IMG/VR virus record: IMGVR_UViG_3300042922_000854
Coordinates: 1 to 43,135 of that record
DNA: 43,135 nucleotides
Strand: one strand, 5' to 3'
DNA from: a virus
Below the pieces are notes generated by a model. It was given only the letters and a program-made list of their open reading frames with translations. It ran no database searches and was not told where the DNA came from. Shown here in pieces: positions 14,044 to 22,318 of the stretch. Both the position numbers and the translations under genes were made by a program. Position 1 is the stretch's first letter; each line of letters opens with the position of its first letter.

Positions 14044-14498
14044 AGAAGGTAATGGAGCGCTTCAATATCAAAGATTATAACTATGACTGGGGAAGGCATG
14101 GAGCTTGGATTGAGTTTCGGTACAAAGGAGATCTTTATAGATTCGACCATAGTGTGGAGAAAGCAAAATCAAGAGGAGTTAATCTCTCCTATGGCTCTGA
14201 TGCGTTTGCACAAATTGTTCTGGCTCTTGAAGATTTAGCAAGGATGGTGGAGCGAGGTATATACGACCTACAAACATGGGTAAGCGGAATGAAGTACCTT
14301 CCTCCGGTCATAGAAGTACCAAGCTTTTTCAAACTCCTTGGCTTTGAAACTATACCGGCTTCTGAAGAAGATATTAAAACAAGATACCGAACATTAGCAA
14401 AGCAGCTGCATCCCGACGGTGGGGGAGAAAGTGATGACTTTATAAATTTAACTAAAGCAGCAGAAGAAGCAGTAAAATATTTGAAGGCAATAGAATAA
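13998..14498 (+). CDS. J-domain (DnaJ-like) phage co-chaperone
   Basis: This 166-aa protein has a C-terminal J-domain (about residues 108-165). The marks are SFFKLLGFETIPASEEDIKTRYRTLAKQLHPDGGG, with the essential H-P-D at 138-140, then helix 3 FINLTKAAEEAVKYL. The N-terminal 105 residues contain a separate region (WGRHGAWIEFRYKGDLYRFDHS). J-proteins stimulate DnaK-type Hsp70 ATPase, so this could recruit host DnaK to phage replication or assembly complexes. The TTG start follows GGGGGCGAA. No phage DnaK is present. Confidence 0.83.
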   Translation: MAKQYADAAFYESKLKKVMERFNIKDYNYDWGRHGAWIEFRYKGDLYRFDHSVEKAKSRGVNLSYGSDAFAQIVLALEDLARMVERGIYDLQTWVSGMKYLPPVIEVPSFFKLLGFETIPASEEDIKTRYRTLAKQLHPDGGGESDDFINLTKAAEEAVKYLKAIE

Positions 14499-14513
14499 GT
14501 GAGGTGAAGGCTA

Positions 14514-14792
14514 TTGGATTGTCCATATTGCAAAACAGAAATGTTTGAGCATAAAGATCATAGCACTTGTCCTGCGTGTTTTACTGAGGTATGGCCTGGT
14601 GAGATACAGAAGGAGCGTGAAGAATATAATACAAAGAGAAAAAGAGAATTATATAGTTTAGCAGCTCAGGCTACAGCATTGAATTCAAAGACTCCATTGC
14701 CTCCTGGAGAACCAACATACAAAGGCGGTTCAAAGAGTGGGAAGAGAAGGAAGAAGAAACCTAAAAGAGACAGATTTGAAGCATTTCAGTAA
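14514..14792 (+). CDS. Zinc-ribbon protein with basic tail
   Basis: A 92-aa protein with MDCPYCKTEM and DHSTCPACF at the N-terminus (C-x2-C twice, a zinc ribbon) and a lysine/arginine-rich C-terminus (KSGKRRKKKPKRDRF). The combination suggests nucleic-acid binding. The TTG start follows GAGGTGAAGG. It is the last gene of the early operon, just upstream of a promoter and terminator cassette. Confidence 0.65.
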   Translation: MDCPYCKTEMFEHKDHSTCPACFTEVWPGEIQKEREEYNTKRKRELYSLAAQATALNSKTPLPPGEPTYKGGSKSGKRRKKKPKRDRFEAFQ

Positions 14793-14805
14793 ATAAAAAT
14801 AATCC

Positions 14806-14834
14806 TTGAAATTGGACAAACAATATATTATGAT
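14806..14834 (+). promoter_or_regulatory. Strong sigma-A-type promoter at the early/late boundary
   Basis: A -35 TTGAAA (14806-14811) and -10 TATGAT (14829-14834) are separated by 17 bp. Transcription would begin near 14841 and run into the late module. A dyad and a terminator follow within 70 bases. Confidence 0.65.
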
Positions 14835-14846
14835 TAGTTCATAGAG

Positions 14847-14866
14847 GTGTATCCATATGGATGCAC
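14847..14866. promoter_or_regulatory. 20-bp dyad just after the promoter start
   Basis: Two 10-bp arms, GTGTATCCAT and ATGGATGCAC, are inverted with one mismatch. The dyad lies about 6 to 25 bases after the predicted start point. It could be an operator or the 5' hairpin of a short RNA. Confidence 0.5.
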
Positions 14867-14881
14867 TACATAATACATAAA

Positions 14882-14909
14882 AACGCTCGAATTGCTCGGG
14901 CGTTTTTTT
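14882..14909 (+). terminator. Rho-independent terminator
   Basis: The stem AACGCTCGA/TCGGGCGTT (14882-14890, 14896-14904; one G-T pair) with a 5-base loop is followed by seven T residues. It ends early transcription and would also stop the promoter at 14806 unless antitermination occurs. Confidence 0.85.
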
Positions 14910-14941
14910 ATTGCTATTTTTAAGTAAGGAGAGTGATAATC

Positions 14942-15157
14942 TTGAAGGAAATAAAAGTGTTTGTCAATTTGAATGATGATAATAAAGTTTTGACAATTGA
15001 GCCGGTGAATAAAGCTACTGGTAAGACTGCTGATATGAAGGTAATGACTGCAAGGTTACTCACTCAGTCTGAAATAGATAGAGAGACAGAAGAGCTGATG
15101 CAGGAAGGTATTCATACATATAGACGTGAGCATGGCAGAGTAAAGCAGACCAAGTAG
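14942..15157 (+). CDS. Small phage protein of unknown function
   Basis: A 71-aa protein of mixed beta and helix (IKVFVNLNDDNKVLTIEPVN, then a charged helix). The TTG at 14942 has AAGGAGAG eight bases upstream; a GTG three codons earlier overlaps that site. It is the first gene after the terminator and precedes the packaging genes. Unrecognised family. Confidence 0.6.
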   Translation: MKEIKVFVNLNDDNKVLTIEPVNKATGKTADMKVMTARLLTQSEIDRETEELMQEGIHTYRREHGRVKQTK

Positions 15158-15182
15158 TACAGTAATTAAAGGAGCTAGCTAA

Positions 15183-15281
15183 ATGAATAACTATAAATAC
15201 TATAAATGTTTTAAGTGCATTTGGGGTAAATGGACTGGAAGCAAGTTCTATTGTCCATTCTTTAAATGCTTTAGGAGTTGA
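15183..15281 (+). CDS. 32-aa cysteine-rich miniprotein
   Basis: A very short but well-formed gene: an AAAGGAG ribosome site, ATG start, and a product with CFKC and CPFFKC cysteine pairs among aromatic and basic residues (YKYYKCFKCIWGKW). It probably binds one zinc ion. Its stop lies five bases before the HNH start. Confidence 0.6.
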   Translation: MNNYKYYKCFKCIWGKWTGSKFYCPFFKCFRS

Positions 15282-15285
15282 TAAC

Positions 15286-15672
15286 ATGCCAACGAGAGCA
15301 AAGAAGCCGTGTGCTTATCAAGGATGTGCATCACTTGTAGATGGTAGCGAAAGATACTGTGAGAAGCATAGGAAGAAGGTCCAGCAGCAAGTTGATGAGC
15401 ACCGAGGTTCTGCTAATGATAGAGGCTATACATACAGATGGAGAAAGTATTCATTGTGGTTCTTGAGACAGCCTGAGAATGTTATGTGTAAGCTGCAACT
15501 AGATGGATGTACTAAACTATCTGAATGTGTGGATCATATAGATCCACCGAACGGAGCGGATGATCCTAGGTTCTGGGATACTGACAATCATCAAGGTGCA
15601 TGTATACATTGCAATTCAGTGAAAGGACATAGAAAGATGGAGGGTACCCCTAGGGGGGGTGTATATCTCTAG
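15286..15672 (+). CDS. HNH endonuclease of the packaging module
   Basis: A 128-aa protein with an N-terminal zinc site (CAYQGC, then YCEKH) and an HNH nuclease core: CVDHIDPPNG for the first H, DNHQGACIHC for the N-H segment, and NSVKGHRK. HNH proteins next to the small terminase are required with terminase for cos cleavage in HK97-type phages. The candidate cos region follows at once. Confidence 0.92.
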   Translation: MPTRAKKPCAYQGCASLVDGSERYCEKHRKKVQQQVDEHRGSANDRGYTYRWRKYSLWFLRQPENVMCKLQLDGCTKLSECVDHIDPPNGADDPRFWDTDNHQGACIHCNSVKGHRKMEGTPRGGVYL

Positions 15673-15751
15673 TCCTAGTCTTACCGCGACCAAGCGCCTA
15701 ATGTTTTGCATAAAAAGTTCCCTTTATGAGATTTTTTTGGAGGTGAGAGCC
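15645..15751. other. Candidate cos (packaging) region
   Basis: Between the HNH and small terminase genes lies an unusually G/C-rich stretch: a GGTACC palindrome followed by C and G runs at about 15645-15660, then a CGCGACCAAGCGCC segment (about 15686-15699). Similar short GC islands mark cos in HNH/P27-terminase phages. The cut position cannot be set from sequence alone. Confidence 0.5.
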
Positions 15752-16321
15752 TTGGGGAGAAATGCACAAAATATAGACCTGTTAGTTGCGAAAGGAAACA
15801 AGCATTTTACCAAGGCAGAAATTGAAGCAAGAAAAGAAGCTGAGGTAAAGCTTGGCAAGAAGGATCTAAAGAAAATCAAGCCTCCAACGTATGTTGTTAA
15901 CAATTTAGTTGCATACGAGAAGTGGAAAAGCTTGATGAAGGATTATACAGAAGCAGCAAAAAATAATATAGAAATATTGACTTCTACAGACGTTGAGATA
16001 CTAGCAAAATACTGTACAACATATTCTGAGTATCTTTCACTTATAGACCGGCGCAATAGAGTGGATGAGATAGATTTTGTAATGGTTAATTATCCGAGTA
16101 AAGAAAGTGCAAAGATAAGAGGAGAAAAACGCAAGAGTTTAAATGAGGTATACCGGCTAGATCAGGTGATTAAGATTGAGACAGCTATAAATAAAAAACA
16201 TGACCTGCTTATTAAGCTTGAAGATAGATTGTTCTTAAATCCTTTAGCTAAAGTAAAAAACGTGCCTAAAGCTGCAAAAGAGAAGCCTAAAAACCCAATG
16301 GAAGCGAAGTTTGGCATATGA
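15752..16321 (+). CDS. terS: Terminase small subunit, P27 family
   Basis: A 189-aa DNA-recognition subunit of the packaging motor. The family signature GNKHFTKAEIEARKEAEVKLG appears near the N-terminus, followed by helices spanning TDVEILAKYCTTYSEYL. The C-terminus is basic (AKEKPKNPMEAKFG). The TTG at 15752 has GGAGGTG upstream; the open frame extends 93 bases further but that part lies in the cos region and has no ribosome site. Its stop overlaps the terL start (ATGA). Confidence 0.92.
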   Translation: MGRNAQNIDLLVAKGNKHFTKAEIEARKEAEVKLGKKDLKKIKPPTYVVNNLVAYEKWKSLMKDYTEAAKNNIEILTSTDVEILAKYCTTYSEYLSLIDRRNRVDEIDFVMVNYPSKESAKIRGEKRKSLNEVYRLDQVIKIETAINKKHDLLIKLEDRLFLNPLAKVKNVPKAAKEKPKNPMEAKFGI

Positions 16322-18054
16322 GTATACTACAGGATATTATTCAATACTCTGAAGATGTTATTTCAGGCAAACAGATAGCATGTGTAAAGCATGTATGGGC
16401 ATGTAAAAGGCTAATAAAGGACTTAGAAAAACAAGGTACAAAAGATTTTCCATGGGTATTTGATGAAGAAAAGGCACAAAAGTTCATCGATTGGATGGGA
16501 TTTTTCAAGCATACTAAGGGTCCATTAACAGGCCAGTACAAGATAGCTGAGCCGATAGAGAAGTTTATATTTGGTCAAATATATGGCTGGGTTCATATGA
16601 ATACCGGTTATCGTAGGTTTAGAAAAGGGTACTGGCAAGTAGGTAGAAAGAATGCGAAATCTCAAGACTTGGCCATACAGGCACTTTATGAAATATCTGC
16701 ATTTGGTGAACCTTATGCTGAAGCTTATATTGCTGCTACAAAGAAGGATCAGACAAGATATGTATGGGGAGAAGCGGACCTTATAAGCAAAGGTTGCGAA
16801 TATCTCAAAGGCAAAATATTTACAAAATTTTATCAACCACTATCGACGACAGCAATACTGCATCCGAAGAGTGGTTCTTTTTTCGCCCGGATGAGCAAGG
16901 ATGATAAGAAAAAGGGTGACGGAAGCAATCCACAATTTGGAGCTCTTGATGAGTATCATGCTCATGACACTGCTGAGTTTTATGACGTGCTTACATCGGG
17001 TATGAAGACAAGAAAGCAGCCTTTATTGATGATAATAACGACTGCCGGCTTTGAATTAAACAATCCATGCTACAAGGATGAATATAAGTATGTATCTGAT
17101 ATATTGAATCCTGACTCTGAAATAGAGAATGATAGATATCTTGTAATGATAAACGAACTTGACATGGACGAAGAAGGTAACTTAATCGACGATATCAGAG
17201 ATGAAAGAAACTGGGAAAAGCCAAATCCAATAGTAGTAAAGACCTCAGAAGGTTTAGAGGCTATAAGAGATGAGCTGCAAGTTGCTCTTGATAAGCCAGA
17301 TAAGATGCGTGATTTTCTCACCAAGACAATGAATGTTTGGGTAAATCAAAGAGCAGCCGGCTACATGAATCTTGGTAAGTGGAAACAATGCGGAATTAAG
17401 CAGAAAGATCTATTTGAACTTATTAAAGGTCTGGAAGTAACTATTGGCTTTGACTTGTCAGCTAAAATTGACTTAACGAGTACAGGCTTTGAGATTCCTT
17501 TACCTGATGGTAGGATCGCAATACTATCTCATTCATTTATGCCTGAGGCTACGCTATTTACTAAAATGAAATCTGATAAGGTCCCTTATGACAGATGGGC
17601 AAAAGAAGACTGGATAACAATTACCCCTGGCGCATCAGTTGATTATAAGTTCATGATGGATTACGTTAAAAAGTTTGTTGAAAAGCATGGATTGATAGTA
17701 AAAGAATTGTGTTTTGATAGATACTTAGCAGAGCGGTTGATGCCTGAGCTGAGCGAAGAAGGTTATGAAGTAATAGATATACCACAGGGAATACCGACAC
17801 TAGGAGAGCCTACCAAAGACTTTAGAGACCAGACCTATGATGGCAAGATTGTTCATGAGAATAATCCAGTGTTAAATTGGGCTATGGGCAATGCGGTAGT
17901 CAGAAAAGACCATAATGATAACATTATGCTCGATAAATCAAAGTCAACTGAAAGAATTGACCCGGTTGCATCACTGATGAATTCTCATGTTAGAGTATGG
18001 CTCAAAAAGGACAATACATCAGTTTACGAAGAAAGAGGGGTGAGAGGCGGTTGA
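16318..18054 (+). CDS. terL: Terminase large subunit
   Basis: A 578-aa packaging ATPase and nuclease (Terminase_1 type). The ATPase domain shows a Walker A-like GRKNAKSQ (109-116) and Walker B FGALDEYHAH (about 208-217), with the coupling motif ITTAG further on. The nuclease domain has its acidic strand at TIGFDLSAKIDLT and later acidic residues near CFDRY and the DPVASLMNSH end. Length and order are normal for HK97-like phages. It overlaps terS by four bases and the next small gene by four. Confidence 0.95.
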   Translation: MSILQDIIQYSEDVISGKQIACVKHVWACKRLIKDLEKQGTKDFPWVFDEEKAQKFIDWMGFFKHTKGPLTGQYKIAEPIEKFIFGQIYGWVHMNTGYRRFRKGYWQVGRKNAKSQDLAIQALYEISAFGEPYAEAYIAATKKDQTRYVWGEADLISKGCEYLKGKIFTKFYQPLSTTAILHPKSGSFFARMSKDDKKKGDGSNPQFGALDEYHAHDTAEFYDVLTSGMKTRKQPLLMIITTAGFELNNPCYKDEYKYVSDILNPDSEIENDRYLVMINELDMDEEGNLIDDIRDERNWEKPNPIVVKTSEGLEAIRDELQVALDKPDKMRDFLTKTMNVWVNQRAAGYMNLGKWKQCGIKQKDLFELIKGLEVTIGFDLSAKIDLTSTGFEIPLPDGRIAILSHSFMPEATLFTKMKSDKVPYDRWAKEDWITITPGASVDYKFMMDYVKKFVEKHGLIVKELCFDRYLAERLMPELSEEGYEVIDIPQGIPTLGEPTKDFRDQTYDGKIVHENNPVLNWAMGNAVVRKDHNDNIMLDKSKSTERIDPVASLMNSHVRVWLKKDNTSVYEERGVRGG

Positions 18055-18218
18055 AGAAATTAAGAATAACAGAAGCGAACATAAGAGAAATATTACTATT
18101 AATAGGCTTTGCATCTTTAATGAAAGGTATGTGGATGATATATCAGCCAGCTATGTGGTTAATTGGAGGTATTATACTCATATGGTTTGGCTTCCCTGGG
18201 AAAGGGGTGACGCGATAA
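18051..18218 (+). CDS. Small membrane protein between terminase and portal
   Basis: A 55-aa protein with two hydrophobic segments (about residues 12-26 and 29-46, IREILLLIGFASLMKGM and AMWLIGGIILIWFGF). Such mini membrane proteins (DUF1056-like) sit at this place in many Firmicutes siphophages; their role is unknown. The TTG overlaps the terL stop (TTGA). Confidence 0.6.
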   Translation: MKKLRITEANIREILLLIGFASLMKGMWMIYQPAMWLIGGIILIWFGFPGKGVTR

Positions 18219-19466
18219 ATGGGATTACTAAGTAACATGTTAGAAAAACGTATGACATCCACACTCTCTAAGCCTGAGAGATGGCTAATTGATATGTTTG
18301 GAGGTGGTGAAAGCAAATCTGGAGCAATAGTAAATACCGATACAGCAATAAAAGTGATTGCTGTATTTGCATGTGTAAGGCTCATTAGCGAGACAATTGC
18401 ATCAATAAGACCTAAGTTGCATCGTAAGCTAAAGCGTGGGAAAGAAGATGCTCAAGATGAAAACCTATACCACATCTTGTACTACTTGCCTAATCCGGAA
18501 ATGACTGCGTTTGAATTCTGGCAAACAATGATGTTCTATGCGTTACTCTATAAAAATGGTGGACTTGCTGAGATTGTTAGGGATAACAGTGGTGAAGTAA
18601 TTGAGTTGTGGCCAATACCTCCCTGGTGCTGGACTCAGGACAGGAATCCAAATACAAAAGAACTGATGTATAGAATTCATGCTCCGGATAAGCAGTATAT
18701 ATTATATCCGGAAGATGTATTCCACTTAAAAGGCTTTACATTCAATGGAATTGAGAGTTTTGACCCTGTGGAGTTGTTCAAAGAGGCTGCAGGCTTAACT
18801 TTAGCGGCAGAAGAATATGCTTCTAGGTATTTCAGTAATGGCACGAATGCTGGTGGTATAGTTGAATATGACGGTAAAATGACAGATACTGCATTTGACA
18901 GATATAAAAAATCCATGAGAGAAGAATATGCCGGGCTTGGTAAGAGCAATAGGCTTATTTTTTTGGAGCAAGGTGCAAAATTCACCAAAATTACAACTCC
19001 TCCAAATGAATCACAATTTATTGAGACTAGGCAGCACCAAGTAGTAGAAATTGCAAGGTTTTTCAATGTTCAACCTGACATGATTATGGATTTCTTGAGA
19101 GCTACATTTAGCAATATTGAACATGCGAGTTTGCGGTATATCATGTTTACCATTGATCCATGGGCAGAGAAGATTGAACTTGCAATATATAAAGATTTGA
19201 TACTGCCCAATAAGCGCAAAAAGCTATATGCGAAGTTTAACTTCAACAAACTTTTACGAGCTGATTTCAAGACTAGAATGGAAGGCTACCATTGGATGAT
19301 ACAAGATGGCGTATACAGTCCTAATGATGTTCTTGAGCTGGAAGATAAGAACCCAATTCCAGGACCAGAAGGGGATAGGCATTACCTCAATGGTAATATG
19401 GTACCGCTAGAAATGGCTGGAACGCATTTAACAAAAATCGATGATAAGGGAGGTGGAAATAAGTGA
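18219..19466 (+). CDS. Portal protein, HK97 family
   Basis: A 415-aa portal that forms the dodecameric DNA gate of the capsid. Family marks include TDTAIKVIAVFACVRLISE near the N-terminus, the LYKNGGLAEIVRD segment, HLKGFTFNGIESFDPV and QFIETRQHQVVEIARFFNVQPDM. It is placed between terminase and protease as expected and overlaps the protease start by four bases. Confidence 0.95.
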   Translation: MGLLSNMLEKRMTSTLSKPERWLIDMFGGGESKSGAIVNTDTAIKVIAVFACVRLISETIASIRPKLHRKLKRGKEDAQDENLYHILYYLPNPEMTAFEFWQTMMFYALLYKNGGLAEIVRDNSGEVIELWPIPPWCWTQDRNPNTKELMYRIHAPDKQYILYPEDVFHLKGFTFNGIESFDPVELFKEAAGLTLAAEEYASRYFSNGTNAGGIVEYDGKMTDTAFDRYKKSMREEYAGLGKSNRLIFLEQGAKFTKITTPPNESQFIETRQHQVVEIARFFNVQPDMIMDFLRATFSNIEHASLRYIMFTIDPWAEKIELAIYKDLILPNKRKKLYAKFNFNKLLRADFKTRMEGYHWMIQDGVYSPNDVLELEDKNPIPGPEGDRHYLNGNMVPLEMAGTHLTKIDDKGGGNK

Positions 19467-20104
19467 AAAAAGTAGATTTCAATGAAAAGGAAATCAGAGC
19501 CATAGCAACTAGCAATTTTGAAATCAGAGAAAAAGAAGATGGGAAAAAGTTTATAGAAGGCTATGCGATTGAATGGGAGCAGTTATCCATTCCACTTGGA
19601 TACTGGACTAAATTTCGCGAGAAGTTTAGAAAAGGCGCTTTTAGTGAATATCTTAGTGCCACTGATTCTGACACAAAATTTCTTGTTGGTCACAATATCA
19701 ATATCGTTCTCGGAAGATGCAAGAATAATACTCTTGAGCTTAAAGAGGATGATAAGGGGCTATGGTTTAGCTTAGATTTGCCAAATACAACACAAGGCAA
19801 TGACACTCACGAATCAGTCAAACGAGGCGATGTCGATAAAATCTCAGTAGGTTTTAAGATGATTAGTCAAGAATGGGATGAGACTGATGAAACAAATATT
19901 GTGAGAACAGTAACGAAAGCAAATCTGCCTGAAATTTCACTTACAGCATGGCCTGCATATGAGCAGACAAGTGCAAGTGCAAGAAGCATCGATGATGCCT
20001 ATAAAGAATTCAAAGAATCACATGCCGACAAAAGAACGGCTAATGATAAATCCTTAGTAATCAATCTAAGGAGAAAAAAATTAAACCTAATATCAAAACT
20101 ATAA
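19463..20104 (+). CDS. Prohead protease, S78 (HK97) family
   Basis: A 213-aa capsid-maturation serine protease. The probable catalytic histidine is in VGHNIN and the serine in DKISVGF, as in the HK97 gp4 fold. FIEGYAIEWEQLS and LPEISLTAWPAYEQT are family-typical. It would cleave the scaffold-like N-terminus of the capsid protein. The GTG start overlaps the portal stop. Confidence 0.93.
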   Translation: MKKVDFNEKEIRAIATSNFEIREKEDGKKFIEGYAIEWEQLSIPLGYWTKFREKFRKGAFSEYLSATDSDTKFLVGHNINIVLGRCKNNTLELKEDDKGLWFSLDLPNTTQGNDTHESVKRGDVDKISVGFKMISQEWDETDETNIVRTVTKANLPEISLTAWPAYEQTSASARSIDDAYKEFKESHADKRTANDKSLVINLRRKKLNLISKL

Positions 20105-20122
20105 AACGGAGGTAGTGAAATC

Positions 20123-21358
20123 ATGAAAAACATATTAGAGCTAAGGCAGCAAAGAGCAAAGCTGGTTGCTGAGTCAAGAGCAATACTTGATAAGGCAGAA
20201 GTGGAGAAAAGAGAACTAACAGCAGAAGATGAAACACAGTATCAGAGAATGGATGCAGAAATTGATAAGCTCACCAAAGACATAGACAAGGAAGAAAAGC
20301 TACAGGCTAGAGAAAGAGAGCTTGGTGAGGTTGAAGCAAGAACAAAAAGACCTGCAGATGGCAAACCTGATGCTGAAAACAGAGACAACCCTAGAGGAAC
20401 AGAAGAATACAGAGCAGCCTTTGAAAAGTTCTTGAGAAATGGATCCAATTCACTTAGTGAAAGTGAAAAACGTGCAATGCAGGTTGATTCTGACACTGGC
20501 GGCGGTTATCTATTAACTCCACAGCAATTCGTCAATGAGTTCCTGATGGGACTTGACAGTGAAGTTGTAATCCGTGGCCTTGCAAGAAAATTCACATTAA
20601 CAACAGCTGGAAGCTTAGGTGTGCCTACACTCGATGTAGACTTGGATGACGCAGAATGGACTCCAGAGCTAAAAACTGGTGCTGCTACTGAAGTTAGTGT
20701 TGGAAAGAGAGAGCTTAAGACACACCAACTTACTAAGAGAGCTTTGATATCCAATGCATTAATCAGAAAGACTGGTGGGAAAATCGAAACACTTGTCAGA
20801 GAAAGACTACAATACAAATTTGGAGTATCTGAAGAAAAGGCATTCATGACTGGCGATGGAAATGAAAAGCCGCTTGGTTTGTTTACAGCTTCAGATAAAG
20901 GTATAGGCACAGCTAGAGACATTGCTACAGGCAGCGCAACTGGATTTACTGGTGATGGTCTGATTGATGCAAGATACAGCATCAAAGAAGGCTATATTAA
21001 AGATCCATCCACTCGATGGTTATTCCACAGGGATGCAATAAAGCTTATCAGAAAGTTAAAGAATGCAGTTGATGGTCAGTATATTTGGCAGCCTGGAATC
21101 ACTGGTGGTGCACCTGACAGAATACTGGAAATCCCTTATATAACTTCTGATTTCTGCCCAAACACATTCACCAACGGTTTATATGCAGGTATCCTTGGAT
21201 GCTTTAAGTATTACTGGATAGCTGATGCACTAGATATGCAGATCCAAAGACTTGTTGAGCTTTATGCTGAAACAAACCAGACTGGTTTTATTGGTAGAGC
21301 AGAAGTAGACGGAATGCCTGTGCTTGCAGAAGCATTTACAAGAGTAAAGTGCGGTTAA
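20123..21358 (+). CDS. Major capsid protein, HK97 fold
   Basis: A 411-aa protein. Residues 1 to about 115 form a charged coiled-coil delta domain (LRQQRAKLVAESRAILDKAE and so on) that acts as internal scaffold and is expected to be removed by the S78 protease. The mature part begins near DTGGGYLLTPQQ and carries typical HK97 motifs (LTKRALISNALIRKTGG, EEKAFMTGDGNEKPLGLF). The ribosome site GGAGG precedes the ATG and a terminator follows. Confidence 0.95.
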   Translation: MKNILELRQQRAKLVAESRAILDKAEVEKRELTAEDETQYQRMDAEIDKLTKDIDKEEKLQARERELGEVEARTKRPADGKPDAENRDNPRGTEEYRAAFEKFLRNGSNSLSESEKRAMQVDSDTGGGYLLTPQQFVNEFLMGLDSEVVIRGLARKFTLTTAGSLGVPTLDVDLDDAEWTPELKTGAATEVSVGKRELKTHQLTKRALISNALIRKTGGKIETLVRERLQYKFGVSEEKAFMTGDGNEKPLGLFTASDKGIGTARDIATGSATGFTGDGLIDARYSIKEGYIKDPSTRWLFHRDAIKLIRKLKNAVDGQYIWQPGITGGAPDRILEIPYITSDFCPNTFTNGLYAGILGCFKYYWIADALDMQIQRLVELYAETNQTGFIGRAEVDGMPVLAEAFTRVKCG

Positions 21359-21367
21359 TAGATAATT

Positions 21368-21393
21368 AAGGAGGACTAAAAACCCTCCTTTTT
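21368..21393 (+). terminator. Terminator after the capsid gene
   Basis: The stem AAGGAGG/CCTCCTT (21368-21374, 21384-21390) has a 9-base loop and a T-rich tail. It probably sets relative transcript levels of capsid and downstream genes. Confidence 0.7.
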
Positions 21394-21436
21394 CCCTTAA
21401 AATTATCAATAAATAATTAAAATGGAGGTACAAATC

Positions 21437-21862
21437 ATGAATCTAAGCAAAAATGTTAAGATAACAAAAATAAAAGCAGGAGCGGCTTCTGCTACAACTG
21501 AAGTAGTGTCCGATGCTGTAGACATGCAAGGATATGAAGGCGTTGTATTTTTTACTACAATAGCCACAGCTAACGCAGGAAACTATCTTAAGGCACAACA
21601 AGCAGCTGTATCAGCAATGACTAATGCTGTAGACCTTGCACAAAAGAAAATTGTTGCTGCAGCTGATGCATCTGTTGTTTGGCTTGACATTTACAAGCCT
21701 ACTAAGAGATACTTGACAGCAAACATTGTTAGAGGTGCTGCAACAATAACTGGGGATATATACGCTATACAGTATAGCGGTAACAAATTCCCAGAAAGCA
21801 ATCTTGAAGCAAATAAACTGATAGGCGAATTGCTTATTAGTCCGGAAGAAAAAGCAATTTAA
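21437..21862 (+). CDS. Probable capsid accessory (decoration-type) protein
   Basis: A 141-aa Ala/Thr/Val-rich beta-type protein directly after the capsid gene. The position and segments such as DMQGYEGVVFFTTIATANAG and YLTANIVRGAATITGDIYAIQY resemble head decoration proteins or head fibres. The ATG at 21437 uses the GGAGG at 21424; the ATG at 21422 overlaps that site. Confidence 0.65.
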   Translation: MNLSKNVKITKIKAGAASATTEVVSDAVDMQGYEGVVFFTTIATANAGNYLKAQQAAVSAMTNAVDLAQKKIVAAADASVVWLDIYKPTKRYLTANIVRGAATITGDIYAIQYSGNKFPESNLEANKLIGELLISPEEKAI

Positions 21863-21869
21863 TAATAAC

Positions 21870-21885
21870 GGGGCAGAAATGCCCC
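21870..21885 (+). terminator. GGGGCA-GAAA-TGCCCC hairpin, copy 1
   Basis: A perfect 6-bp GC stem with a GAAA loop, followed by a weak T run. The identical 16 bases recur at 24576-24591. It is probably a weak terminator or RNA-stabilising hairpin. The next bases (TCCTTAAGGAGG) can pair with the ribosome site of the following gene. Confidence 0.6.
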
Positions 21886-21904
21886 TCCTTAAGGAGGAGT
21901 TACC

Positions 21905-22318
21905 TTGATTAAGATAAAAATGCTAACTACTTCAGCAGGACCTGAAGGGTGTATTATGGCGGGAACTATATACGATGAGGAAGAAGCCAAAGCGAAAGAG
22001 CTTGTAAATGGTTTTTATGCTGTGTATGTAGACGATTCCGAGAAAGTCATTAAGAGAACGAATAGCCAGGACGACAAGTCAGAGCTAAAACATGTCGGTG
22101 GTGGTTATTATGAGCTACCTAATGGTGAAAAAATAAAAGGTAAGGAAGCTGCTCTCGAAGCTTTAAAAGCACTTGAAGAACAAAAGGCTCTCGAGGAACA
22201 AAAGGCTCTCGAGGAACAAAAGGCTCTCGAAGCTTTGGAAGGCGGGGAGGGAAATGATACTAAGATTAATAACAGCGCCAACGACGGAACCGGTGACAAT
22301 TCAGGATCAAGCGACTAA
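21905..22318 (+). CDS. Head-module protein with LEEQKA tandem repeats
   Basis: A 137-aa acidic protein. The first 60 residues look like a small folded domain (KIKMLTTSAGPEGCIMAGTIY). A helical stretch follows, encoded by three tandem 18-bp units (22172-22225, each giving LEEQKA), then a Gly/Ser/Asn/Asp-rich tail. The TTG start has a GGAGG upstream. Its end overlaps the connector gene by 65 bases. Function unknown; it is possibly an accessory head protein. Confidence 0.6.
   Translation: MIKIKMLTTSAGPEGCIMAGTIYDEEEAKAKELVNGFYAVYVDDSEKVIKRTNSQDDKSELKHVGGGYYELPNGEKIKGKEAALEALKALEEQKALEEQKALEEQKALEALEGGEGNDTKINNSANDGTGDNSGSSD
22172..22225 (+). repeat. Three tandem 18-bp units (LEEQKA)
   Basis: The units at 22172-22189, 22190-22207 and 22208-22225 share CTnGAnGAACAAAAGGCT, the last two being identical. 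Repeat-number change would lengthen or shorten a helix in steps of six residues without a frameshift. Confidence 0.85.

Noticed and set aside
20506-20985. 159-codon minus-strand frame
   Set aside because: Lies wholly inside the capsid gene; composition and lack of start signals mark it as a shadow.
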